From Dehalococcoidia bacterium (GTDB lineage Bacteria > Chloroflexota > Dehalococcoidia > GIF9 > AB-539-J10): a stretch of DNA of 6,631 nt. Under the pieces are notes generated by a model that saw only the letters and a program-made list of their open reading frames with translations, made no database searches and was not told the origin of the DNA. Position numbers and translations under genes: made by a program. Shown piece by piece: positions 1-5,870 of this stretch (position 1 is the stretch's first letter; the number at the start of each line of letters is the position of its first letter). The DNA lies in the NCBI GenBank assembly GCA_030603485.1, contig JAUVXS010000097.1, forward strand, positions 1 to 6,631, given 5' to 3'.

Positions 1-402
1 GGGTTCGCTCCATAGCTCACACCACATAACTTCTCCCCGGGCAATAGGTGGCAGGAATTCTCTCTTTATTTCTTCACTTGCGGCCTGTAACAAGGTTGGG
101 GCAAGCATTTGCACTCCAAAAATATCTACTCCGGGAATGCCGTAGTATCCTCTGGCTTCAGCAAAGAGGACGCGGTCCATCATGTCTCCTTTGCCACCAT
201 ATTCTGGTGGCCAGCCAAGGGCAAGCCATCCCCTTTTGGCAAATTCTTTGGTGCAATATAGGTTGTACTCCCAACACTCATCTGCTTCATAGATGGTCTC
301 AAATCCCAAAAAGCTTGGCGGTTTCCTTTTTTCGAGTTCTTTACACGTGTCATAGAACTCCTGTTTGCGAACTTTTTGTTCGTCTGTAAGCGAAAGGTCC
401 AT
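1..402 (-). CDS. Acyl-CoA dehydrogenase, N-terminal part (cut by window edge)
   Basis: Translation of the minus strand from the ATG at 400-402 gives 134 codons with no stop before the left edge. The protein is therefore truncated by the window, not broken. The residues match the N-terminal helical domain of acyl-CoA dehydrogenases: an opening LTDEQ segment, then GWLALGWPPEYGGKG at about residues 63-77, then a PPIARGE...WSEP stretch at the end that leads into the FAD/substrate-binding middle domain. Family members are FAD flavoenzymes that introduce the alpha-beta double bond into acyl-CoA thioesters in the cytoplasm and pass electrons to ETF. The catalytic Glu lies in the missing C-terminal part, so activity and chain-length preference cannot be judged. 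The start is supported by a near-perfect Shine-Dalgarno AAGGAGGT (407-414), 4 nt from the ATG, and by a promoter further upstream. About one third of the usual 380-400 residues is visible. The family call is firm; the substrate is unknown. Confidence 0.88.
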   Translation of the reverse strand, partial: MDLSLTDEQKVRKQEFYDTCKELEKRKPPSFLGFETIYEADECWEYNLYCTKEFAKRGWLALGWPPEYGGKGDMMDRVLFAEARGYYGIPGVDIFGVQMLAPTLLQAASEEIKREFLPPIARGEVMWCELWSEP

Positions 403-460
403 GTATACCTCCTTTGAGTTTGAAAATGTTATGACAATGCCGCTCGATTTCGGGCTTTAT

Positions 461-487
461 ATTATAGTGTGTATAAGGAATTGTCAA
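461..487 (-). promoter_or_regulatory. Vegetative promoter of the acyl-CoA dehydrogenase gene
   Basis: Read on the minus strand there is an exact TTGACA (482-487) and an exact TATAAT (461-466) separated by 15 nt, which is shorter than the ideal 17. An alternative -10, TAATAT at 459-464, would restore 17 nt. Transcription would start near 450-454, giving a leader of about 50 nt that contains the AAGGAGGT ribosome binding site at 407-414. No operator-like inverted repeat was noticed around it. Confidence 0.6.
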
Positions 488-546
488 AAAGCTACAGTGA
501 ACTGAACCCCAGAGCAGAGATTCAAAAGGGAGGAGGTTCTATCACT

Positions 547-804
547 ATGGGCAAGAGTCAAGAAAATGACATCACAACCCTGCGGGGACTCCAAGATTAC
601 GTTTGTCGAAGGCAGAAACTGCTCTCAGGGATTAGAAATCACTTTCACAAGGTTGCCAGCCTACTCGAAAAACGTGACCAAGGTTGTGGGCATAGTCTGG
701 GTCAAAATCCGCTTTATGAGCATACAGTACAGCTAGAAGGGGGAGTAAGCTGTATCGCTCCGCCTTTATCAAGCACCTTGCAGTTCCGGACCTGGTGCAA
801 TTAG
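547..804 (+). CDS. Small hypothetical protein with SLLEK/QGCGH motif
   Basis: This plus-strand frame encodes 85 residues from the ATG at 547. That start is preferred over the upstream in-frame GTG at 469 because GGGAGGAGG (528-536) precedes it at good spacing, whereas the GTG lies inside the promoter of the divergent acyl-CoA dehydrogenase gene. Residues 33-52 (643-702) form a block containing SLLEK and QGCGH that recurs in the other intergenic region at 4664-4723. Divergence between the copies is mostly synonymous, which argues that this part is, or recently was, translated. The protein is soluble-looking and basic in its first half, with no signal peptide or membrane segment. The tail after residue 52 has no counterpart that I can align with confidence, and the last 36 nt overlap the 3' end of the convergent ABC gene. 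The true end may therefore be a decayed or extended tail. I do not recognise the family. It could be a small regulator, a peptide, or the end of a lost mobile-element protein. Confidence 0.42.
   Translation: MGKSQENDITTLRGLQDYVCRRQKLLSGIRNHFHKVASLLEKRDQGCGHSLGQNPLYEHTVQLEGGVSCIAPPLSSTLQFRTWCN
643..702 (+). repeat. Conserved 20-codon block, left copy
   Basis: This block aligns without gaps to 4664-4723. I count 41 of 60 identical bases. Of the 19 mismatches, 12 fall at third, 5 at first and 2 at second codon positions. Thirteen of 20 residues are identical, nine of them through different synonymous codons, and most of the others are conservative (V/I, A/S, D/E, K/R, S/N). It lies 5' of the exporter operon's 3' end, in the same orientation as the other copy. 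Homology outside the block is weak or undetectable by eye. Confidence 0.7.
728..754. repeat. Inverted repeat TACAGCT / AGCTGTA
   Basis: TACAGCT (728-734) and AGCTGTA (748-754) can form a 7-bp stem, plus a flanking G-T pair, around a 13-nt purine-rich loop. It lies 15 nt beyond the stop codon of the minus-strand ABC gene, where a terminator would be expected. Neither strand shows a T run after the stem and the stem is not GC-rich, so it is not a convincing intrinsic terminator. It could be an mRNA 3'-end stabiliser or chance. Confidence 0.35.
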
Positions 805-2598
805 CGTCCTGAACATATTGTAGTAGAGGCCTTTTTTAGCCAGGAGTTCCCGGTGAGAGCCTGTCTCAACGATTCTTCCTTGCTCAAGGACTATGATGCG
901 GTCAGCGTGAGTCACGGTGGAGAGCCTGTGAGCAATAATGAGGCAGGTACGCCCCTTCATCAGGCGGCGTAATGATTTCTGCATAAGACGTTCAGCATTG
1001 GTATCCACGCTGGAGGTGGCCTCGTCCAGTACCAGGATGAGCGGATTGGCCAGGATTGCCCGGGCCAGGCAGACAAACTGGCGTTGTCCGGCACTGAGGT
1101 TTTCACCCCTTTCCCCCACTTGCGTCTCGTAGCCGTGCTCCAGACGCGTGATAAACTCGTGAGCCCCTGCCGTTTTGGCTGCTTCGACAACCTCCTGGCG
1201 GCTGGCTTCCAAGCGTCCGTACCGGATGTTTTCCTCTATACCGCCGGAAAAAAGGAAGGGATCCTGAGTTACAACGCCTATTTGACGCCTCAATGACTGC
1301 TGGGTAACTAAGTTCACATCGTAGCCATCCACAGTCACCTCACCCTCATCTACCTCATAGAAGCGAGTTATCAGGTTCGCCAAGCTGCTTTTGCCTGCCC
1401 CGGTCCGCCCCACGATAGCCACTGTCTCGCCAGGGTTGACGGTTAAGTCTATGTTGTGGAGAACCTCAACACCAGGTGTATAGCTGAAGCTAACCCCCTT
1501 AAACTTAATCTCCTTTGCTGGCGGTATGTCAATTGCCTGAGGGGGATCAACTATTTCGGGTTCAACATCAAGCAATTCAAAGATACGCGCTCCAGATGCC
1601 ATAGCCCGTTGGAGTTCAACATACTGCATAGCTAGTTCGAGTATCGGGTCAAAGAAGCGCTGGATATAGAGTATAAAGGCGAGAAGAACACCGACACCAA
1701 TCTCTCCCGCCAGTACCTGGGATCCCCCATAGACAATGACCAAGCCGGTAGCGATGGCAGTCAGTATTCCAACCGTAGGCTGCATGACCGCTTGTAGCCT
1801 GGCTGCGTTAACATTGGCAATAAGATGTTCCCTGTTGACACTATCAAATTGCTCAGAGTTGGCTTCTTCCCTGGTCAAGCTTTGGATCACGCGCACCCCG
1901 GATATGCCTTCTTGAAGCTGAGCGTTGACAGTAGCAATAGCCCGCCGCACCCTGATGAAGGCACGCCGAGCGTATCTCTGCCATATGAATGCAACTATTG
2001 CTAGTGCGGGCACTACGGTAAGAGTGAGCAGGGCTAGTCGGGCGTTCATAATCATCATGACACTGGCTATTGCTACCAGGGTCAGGACGCTGGTCACGAT
2101 GTGAAGCATACCACCGGCAAGAAGTTCCTGTATTTGTTGCACATCATTTTGCACACGAGACATGATTCTACCTACTTTATTGTGGTCGAAGAAGCTCAGC
2201 GAGAGCCGTTGCAGGTGTTCAAACATCTCAGTGCGCATCCTAAAGAGTATTCTCTGCCCGACATAGCCCAGGTATAGTTGTTCTAGATAGCGGCCACCCC
2301 AGCCCAACAATGCCACACCAACAAAGATGATGGCAATAGTATTCAGCCCACCGATGTCACCCGTTTGTATAAAACGATCAGTGGCTATAGCTACCAAATA
2401 GGGCACAGCTATGGTAGAGAGAGAGCGCATTAGAATTCCACTGGCTCCCAGAGCTAGCTGTGACTTGACTGGCGCCAGGTATTTGAGTAGCCGTCGTACA
2501 ATTCTGGCGTCATATACCTTGCCCAGAATTTTATCTGAGTCGAAGGTGCTAGGGATTTGACCTCCCCTGTGGGGACCACCACTGTGCTGCATGCTCAT
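769..2598 (-). CDS. ABC exporter half-transporter, catalytic-Glu subunit of a heterodimer
   Basis: This 609-residue protein has the type IV exporter layout: an N-terminal membrane domain with six expected helices (about residues 45-325) and a C-terminal nucleotide-binding domain (about 365-600). The ATPase motifs are Walker A GRTGAGKSS (397-405), Q-loop Gln445, X-loop VGERG (494-498), signature LSAGQ (501-505), Walker B ILVLDEA with catalytic Glu526, D-loop SSVD (529-532) and H-loop His557. The signature has Ala for the first Gly, while the Walker B Glu is intact. Its partner, encoded just upstream, shows the reverse pattern, so the two should form one inner-membrane heterodimer of the BmrCD, LmrCD or TM287/288 kind. 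Such exporters move drugs, lipids or peptides outward; the substrate cannot be read here. The Gly/His-rich N-terminus before residue 25 is often seen in this subunit. No clear Shine-Dalgarno precedes the ATG at 2598 or the in-frame ATG two codons later. The 42-nt gap after the first gene suggests co-transcription. Confidence 0.93.
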   Translation of the reverse strand: MSMQHSGGPHRGGQIPSTFDSDKILGKVYDARIVRRLLKYLAPVKSQLALGASGILMRSLSTIAVPYLVAIATDRFIQTGDIGGLNTIAIIFVGVALLGWGGRYLEQLYLGYVGQRILFRMRTEMFEHLQRLSLSFFDHNKVGRIMSRVQNDVQQIQELLAGGMLHIVTSVLTLVAIASVMMIMNARLALLTLTVVPALAIVAFIWQRYARRAFIRVRRAIATVNAQLQEGISGVRVIQSLTREEANSEQFDSVNREHLIANVNAARLQAVMQPTVGILTAIATGLVIVYGGSQVLAGEIGVGVLLAFILYIQRFFDPILELAMQYVELQRAMASGARIFELLDVEPEIVDPPQAIDIPPAKEIKFKGVSFSYTPGVEVLHNIDLTVNPGETVAIVGRTGAGKSSLANLITRFYEVDEGEVTVDGYDVNLVTQQSLRRQIGVVTQDPFLFSGGIEENIRYGRLEASRQEVVEAAKTAGAHEFITRLEHGYETQVGERGENLSAGQRQFVCLARAILANPLILVLDEATSSVDTNAERLMQKSLRRLMKGRTCLIIAHRLSTVTHADRIIVLEQGRIVETGSHRELLAKKGLYYNMFRTLIAPGPELQGA

Positions 2599-2640
2599 TT
2601 CTTTTTAAACTTTTTTCACAGATCTGAGTTATCTTGAGTT

Positions 2641-4386
2641 CTAAAAAGCTTCACTAGGACCCTCGGTTATAGAGAGTTGCGACTCATATATTTGTTGATA
2701 AAGGCCATTCGCAGCTATTAGCTCGCTGTGTCTACCTCGCTCCACTACCTGACCATCCTTAAGCACCAGGATAAGGTCGGCATTTTTGATGATGGACAGT
2801 CGATGGGTGATAATGAAGGTAGTGCGTCCTTTGATAAGCTTATCCATGGCCTGGCGCATGAGATGTTCAGTTTCGACATCCACGCTGGAAGTGGAGTCAT
2901 CCATAATCAGGATACCAGGGTTTATGAGCAAAGTACGGGCTATAACCAATCGTTGTTTCTGACCGCCGGAGAGGGTGACGCCTCGCTCCCCCACCCAGGT
3001 TTCGTAGCCGTCAGCAAGGGTCTCGATAAAATCATGAAGCTGAGCTGCTTTGGCCACAGCAACTATATGCTCCATGTCAGCATTTACTGTGCCGTAGGCG
3101 ATGTTATCCCGAATCGTAGCTGAAAACAGGAAGGTATTCTGTTGTACTATCCCTACGTTCCTGCGTAGTGAGTCCAGAGTCACATCACGGACGTCAATAC
3201 CATCAATGGTGATACCTCCGCTGCTCACATCGTAGAATCTGGGGATGAGGTGGGCAATAGTACTCTTTCCACTGCCCAGGCCACCCACCAGAGCCACCAA
3301 TTCCCCTGGCTGTACGTTAAAACTGACGTTCTTAAGTATAGGAGCTACTGAGTCATAGCTGAAGCTGACATTTGTAAAATGGACCTCTCCCTTAACACCG
3401 TTCAGTTCGATAGCACCAGGTTTCTCCTGAACCATTGATTCGGTATCCAGTATCTCGAAAATGCGTTGTCCGGCTGATACCGCGCGGGAGAAGATATTCG
3501 TAAGGAATCCCAGGTTGCGCACCGGCATTGCCATCATGCCCAGATACAAGATGAACTGGGTCACCCCGCCGATGGTCAGGTTACCGGCTATCACCTGGTG
3601 TCCACCATACCACAGGACGACAGCTATAGGTATGGTTATCGCAAACATCATGATCGGAATGTTAAGAGCTCTTTGACGCGTAGCGCTAATGTGCTCATCG
3701 TAAAGCAATGTTGCCTGGGCAGAGAATTTTTTGCTCTCTTGCTGTTCGTGTGCGAAAGCTTTCACCGTTCTTACCCCGGTGAGGTTTTCTTCCAGAATAG
3801 TGCCCAGGCGTGCCATTAACTGTTGAATTTTGAGCCAGATGGGACGGAGACGCCTGCTGATGATAACTACCCGCCAGCCGACAACGACTAGGAAAGGTAT
3901 AGTCAACAACGCCAGCGTCCAGTTCAGCGAGACCAGGAGATAAGAGATGCCAATGGACAGGATGGATATCTGGAGTACACCCCCCAAGCCTCTTCCCAAG
4001 AACATGCGTGTTGCCTCGACATCGGCAGTGGCTCGTGACATGAGCTCTCCCGTCTGAGCCTGGTCGTGAAAGGCAAAACTCAGTCGCTGTAGTTTGTCGT
4101 AGAGAGCATTCCTGATATCATAGGCTGTTGTCTGAGATACCAGTTCGGTGAGGTAAGTATACCCGAAGGCCGAGAAACCTCTCACGGCACCGGCGACAAG
4201 CACAGCCACAGCCAGCCATATGAGGCGACTACGCTCACCAGAGCCCAGTACAGTATCAATCCCTTCGCCAAGCAATCGGGGTATAGCCAGGCTGAAGGCC
4301 AGGCTTGCCAGCATGCAGATAAACGCCGGGAGCAACCGTTTCCAGTATTTCTTAACGAAGCCCATTAATCTTAGGAGAATTCTCAT
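2641..4386 (-). CDS. ABC exporter half-transporter, degenerate-site subunit of a heterodimer
   Basis: This 581-residue protein carries a six-helix exporter membrane domain (about residues 15-300) followed by a nucleotide-binding domain (about 335-570). Visible motifs are Walker A GGLGSGKST (368-376), Q-loop Gln416, X-loop VGERG (465-469), canonical signature LSGGQ (472-476), Walker B ILIMDDS (492-498) and H-loop His528. Asp497 occupies the catalytic Glu position. The site built from this Walker A/B and the partner's LSAGQ should therefore bind ATP but hydrolyse it poorly. The site built from the partner's Glu526 and this LSGGQ should be the active one. In known heterodimeric exporters, such as TM287/288 and BmrCD, the subunit with Asp at this position plays the same role. 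It is the first gene of a two-gene operon. No Shine-Dalgarno precedes the ATG at 4384-4386, but a promoter ends only 13 nt upstream, suggesting a near-leaderless transcript. A second in-frame Met at residue 8 is an alternative start. Confidence 0.93.
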   Translation of the reverse strand: MRILLRLMGFVKKYWKRLLPAFICMLASLAFSLAIPRLLGEGIDTVLGSGERSRLIWLAVAVLVAGAVRGFSAFGYTYLTELVSQTTAYDIRNALYDKLQRLSFAFHDQAQTGELMSRATADVEATRMFLGRGLGGVLQISILSIGISYLLVSLNWTLALLTIPFLVVVGWRVVIISRRLRPIWLKIQQLMARLGTILEENLTGVRTVKAFAHEQQESKKFSAQATLLYDEHISATRQRALNIPIMMFAITIPIAVVLWYGGHQVIAGNLTIGGVTQFILYLGMMAMPVRNLGFLTNIFSRAVSAGQRIFEILDTESMVQEKPGAIELNGVKGEVHFTNVSFSYDSVAPILKNVSFNVQPGELVALVGGLGSGKSTIAHLIPRFYDVSSGGITIDGIDVRDVTLDSLRRNVGIVQQNTFLFSATIRDNIAYGTVNADMEHIVAVAKAAQLHDFIETLADGYETWVGERGVTLSGGQKQRLVIARTLLINPGILIMDDSTSSVDVETEHLMRQAMDKLIKGRTTFIITHRLSIIKNADLILVLKDGQVVERGRHSELIAANGLYQQIYESQLSITEGPSEAF

Positions 4387-4399
4387 TGCAACACTGGCA

Positions 4400-4429
4400 A
4401 TTATAACGCCGTAAGGGAGGTTTGTTCAA
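4400..4429 (-). promoter_or_regulatory. Promoter of the ABC exporter operon, near-leaderless
   Basis: On the minus strand TTGAAC (4424-4429) and an exact TATAAT (4400-4405) are separated by 18 nt. Only 13 nt lie between the -10 box and the ATG at 4386, so transcription would begin about 5-8 nt before the start codon. No Shine-Dalgarno fits in that space. The opposite strand of this same stretch carries the ribosome binding site and start codon of a possible plus-strand minicistron. Confidence 0.5.
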
Positions 4430-4476
4430 TGAACTGTGCTGGAAAAGGCGTGCTGGAAGCCAAGTACCGGGGCTGA
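4429..4476 (+). CDS. Possible 15-residue minicistron
   Basis: ATG at 4429 follows a strong Shine-Dalgarno-like AAGGGAGGT (4413-4421) at 7 nt and opens a 15-codon frame (MNCAGKGVLEAKYRG) ending in TGA at 4474-4476. The ribosome binding site is the main evidence; no homology or plus-strand promoter was recognised. It could be a leader peptide, the true start of the downstream plus-strand frame at 4490 after a frameshift (the two frames differ), or chance. Confidence 0.22.
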   Translation: MNCAGKGVLEAKYRG

Positions 4477-4489
4477 TTAGAAAGTCTTC

Positions 4490-4723
4490 GTGTCGTCTCT
4501 GGAGCGACGCCATGACGAAGTGGTGGCCCGGCCAACGGTGAAGACAGAGGGAGTATACTACAGTTGGCTGACCACCAGATTATGCCGTGTTTACTTTAGA
4601 GAGAGAAAAATCCCTAAAGGCAATGCTGCGGGTAAAAATCACCTTGAGGAACTGTGTGCCCCATTCAAGAGGATTTCCAGCCTCCTCGAAAAGTGCGAGC
4701 AAGGCTGCGGCCACAATTTAGGA
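4490..4723 (+). pseudogene. Possible remnant gene with the SLLEK/QGCGH block
   Basis: A plus-strand frame opens after a TAG at 4478-4480; the first usable start is GTG at 4490, with no good ribosome binding site. Residues 59-78 from that start (4664-4723) carry the block with SLLEK and QGCGH shared with the small gene at 547. The frame continues without a stop, through the gap and antisense through all of khpA, to 5002. The natural C-terminus is therefore probably lost or shifted, and I end the feature at the last conserved codon. The segment before the block (about residues 1-58) is basic, has no recognised domain and cannot be aligned to the left copy. A well-formed ribosome binding site and ATG exist at 4413-4431 but in another frame, which would fit a frameshifted gene. 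Whether it is a pseudogene or a live gene with a short unrecognised end is open. Confidence 0.3.
4664..4723 (+). repeat. Conserved 20-codon block, right copy
   Basis: This is the partner of 643-702, in direct orientation about 4.0 kb away and on the other side of the exporter operon. The codon-structured divergence is described under the left copy. The key shared residues are Phe at position 1, SLLEK at 6-10, QGCGH at 13-17 and Leu-Gly at 19-20. This copy also has a Cys two residues after the Lys of SLLEK, which is Arg in the left copy, so that Cys is not a conserved metal ligand. Confidence 0.7.
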
Positions 4724-4761
4724 TTAACTAACCCCAGGAATTGGTTGTTTATAAATCCCGA

Positions 4762-4989
4762 TTATACTATTTCCAGTCTGACTCTGGTATCTTCTCTGGC
4801 TGCTTTTACTCGAAGTAATGTGCGTAGTGCTTGCGCTACGCGACCTTGCCTGCCGATAACCCTTCCCTTGTCATCGGGAGCAACCTCCAATTTAAATAGC
4901 AAGCCTTCATCACTATTTTCCTCGGTGATCTTTACTGCGTCAGGTTCTGCCACAATGGATTTAATGATGTATTCTAGCAGGTCTTTCAT
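4762..4989 (-). CDS. khpA: KhpA-like KH-domain RNA-binding protein
   Basis: This 75-residue protein is essentially a single KH domain of the KhpA/YlqC family. The RNA-binding GxxG loop is GRQG at residues 46-49, preceded by the typical DDKGRVI strand-turn and followed by a helix (VAQALRTLL). KhpA proteins bind RNA in the cytoplasm, and in Firmicutes pair with KhpB/EloR to affect cell division and envelope growth; no KhpB gene is in view. The length matches the family. The ATG at 4987-4989 has a strong Shine-Dalgarno AAGGAGG (4994-5000), 4 nt away. It follows rpsP by 16 nt, the conserved order in many bacteria, so it is probably translated from the rpsP transcript. It ends the unit here: rimM and trmD, frequent next neighbours, do not follow. 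Confidence 0.93.
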   Translation of the reverse strand: MKDLLEYIIKSIVAEPDAVKITEENSDEGLLFKLEVAPDDKGRVIGRQGRVAQALRTLLRVKAAREDTRVRLEIV

Positions 4990-5005
4990 TTCGCCTCCTT
5001 GATAG

Positions 5006-5275
5006 TTAGTTTTGGCCTGAGGTCGGCTTGAATTTATCCATAATGCCTAGTTTGTTGAGCAAGCTGCGCACCGTGTTTGTAGGCTGAGCTCCATAGCTAA
5101 GCCACTTTAAAGCTTTTTCTTCATCAATGTCGACAGTCGCGGGGTCAGTTAAAGAATTATAATGGCCGATAATATCAATGAATCTACCATCACGGGGAGA
5201 GCGACTATCGGCTACTACCACTCGGTAGAATGGTCTGTTTCTCCTTCCCATGCGGCGTAATCTGATTTTAACCAT
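5006..5275 (-). CDS. rpsP: 30S ribosomal protein bS16
   Basis: This 89-residue protein matches bS16 over its whole length: the opening MVKIRLRRMGRRNRPFYRVV, then ADSRSPRDGRFI at about residues 22-33, then the EEKALKWLSYGAQPT segment at about 52-66 and TVRSLL near the end. bS16 binds 16S rRNA in the 5' domain and is needed for 30S assembly. It is a bacterial (and organellar) protein absent from archaea, so it fixes the window as bacterial despite the A/V-type ATPase genes alongside. The ATG at 5273-5275 is fixed by the conserved MVKIRL start. No Shine-Dalgarno is present upstream, and a strong promoter lies so close that the mRNA should be nearly leaderless. It heads a two-gene unit with khpA. 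The gene for signal recognition particle protein Ffh, often directly upstream in other bacteria, is not there. Confidence 0.97.
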   Translation of the reverse strand: MVKIRLRRMGRRNRPFYRVVVADSRSPRDGRFIDIIGHYNSLTDPATVDIDEEKALKWLSYGAQPTNTVRSLLNKLGIMDKFKPTSGQN

Positions 5276-5286
5276 TTAATAAGGTG

Positions 5287-5315
5287 ATTATCTATTAAAT
5301 GCCAATATTTGTCAA
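5287..5315 (-). promoter_or_regulatory. Promoter of rpsP-khpA, near-leaderless
   Basis: The minus strand shows an exact TTGACA (5310-5315), a 17-nt spacer and GATAAT (5287-5292), one base from consensus. The -10 box ends 11 nt before the rpsP ATG, so the predicted transcription start lies only about 3-6 nt from the start codon. There is no ribosome binding site in that interval. The promoter sits in the 114-nt gap after the ATPase operon, where I saw no convincing terminator hairpin. Confidence 0.65.
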
Positions 5316-5389
5316 TAGCTTGTGACTCAGAGGCATACTCTAACAATCCGGTGGCATAGTAATAAGAGAATCATATAGTGGTGGGCAGT

Positions 5390-5866
5390 TTAGGCAACGA
5401 TTTTGGGAGAAAATACATATACGGTTGTTGTTTTGAACTTCCTCCTTAGCAAGGCTAGTTGTGGTCTATATATCCTGATTCTTTTTTCCTGGCATGTGAC
5501 CGGCATATTAAGCGCTTTTGATATGACTTTCTCTTCTATATTCCCTTCACATATTATGGCGGCCTCAGATTGATTTGCTCCTAGCTCTATAAGCATGGGC
5601 AATGGCAATGCTTTTTGCTCATCAGCATCTATCATGCTTGCCAGATACTCAAGTTCACTCTTTTTAAATAAGTGGGTGCTGCCATCGTTACATACCACAT
5701 GGGGATATTTTTCGTTTAATAAATAAAAGAGTTTATTTTCCTTGCTCTGCCGTTTTTGGCTCTGTGGTAACCCGGTATTCACTACCCTGAGCTCGCCTCT
5801 TAAGCAATCCTGAAGCATCTTTTCATAGGGAGATTGTTTCGCTTCGTCTTGTAATGACTCAGGCAT
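5390..5866 (-). CDS. DUF61/UPF0216-like protein of archaeal type
   Basis: This 158-residue soluble protein resembles the DUF61 (UPF0216) family, known mostly from archaea and without an established function. Supporting segments are DGSTHLFKKSELEYLA (61-76), the LPLPMLIEL strand (87-95), the EEKVISKAL helix (111-119) and the C-terminal YRPQLALLRRKF...TTTVYVFSP (133-154). The assignment is from memory of the family pattern, not from a search. A TTG at 5884 would add six residues. I prefer the ATG at 5864-5866 because AGGA (5874-5877), overlapping the end of the upstream gene, lies 7 nt before it. That places the start 4 nt after the stop of ATPase subunit D, implying translational coupling and a role or inheritance linked to the ATPase operon. 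The first 20 residues are poorly conserved-looking and charged. No membrane segment, signal peptide or catalytic motif is evident. Confidence 0.65.
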   Translation of the reverse strand: MPESLQDEAKQSPYEKMLQDCLRGELRVVNTGLPQSQKRQSKENKLFYLLNEKYPHVVCNDGSTHLFKKSELEYLASMIDADEQKALPLPMLIELGANQSEAAIICEGNIEEKVISKALNMPVTCQEKRIRIYRPQLALLRRKFKTTTVYVFSPKIVA

Positions 5867-5870
5867 ATAT

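Noticed and set aside
48..389. Plus-strand 113-codon open frame
   Set aside because: It lies wholly antisense to the acyl-CoA dehydrogenase reading frame, which has clear family residues; it has no ribosome binding site or recognisable product.
728..754. Intrinsic terminator for the ABC exporter operon
   Set aside because: The stem is only 7 bp, has few GC pairs and a 13-nt loop, and is not followed by a T run on either strand; kept only as an inverted repeat.
403..768. CRISPR array, tRNA or riboswitch in the larger gaps
   Set aside because: No spaced repeats, cloverleaf or known riboswitch core was seen in 403-768 or 4387-4761; the only repeated element is the codon-structured block.
2728..3123. 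Plus-strand 131-codon open frame
   Set aside because: It is antisense to the nucleotide-binding domain of the first ABC subunit, whose motifs are all intact, and the translation has no recognisable domain.
4724..4761. Terminator after khpA
   Set aside because: Only a 3-bp complementary core (CCA/TGG) was found with mismatched flanks and no T run, which is not enough to call.
4724..5002. Continuation of the plus-strand frame from 4490 through khpA
   Set aside because: This part is antisense to a complete, well-conserved khpA gene, and nothing after the shared block looks like a protein domain; it is most likely a chance open frame.
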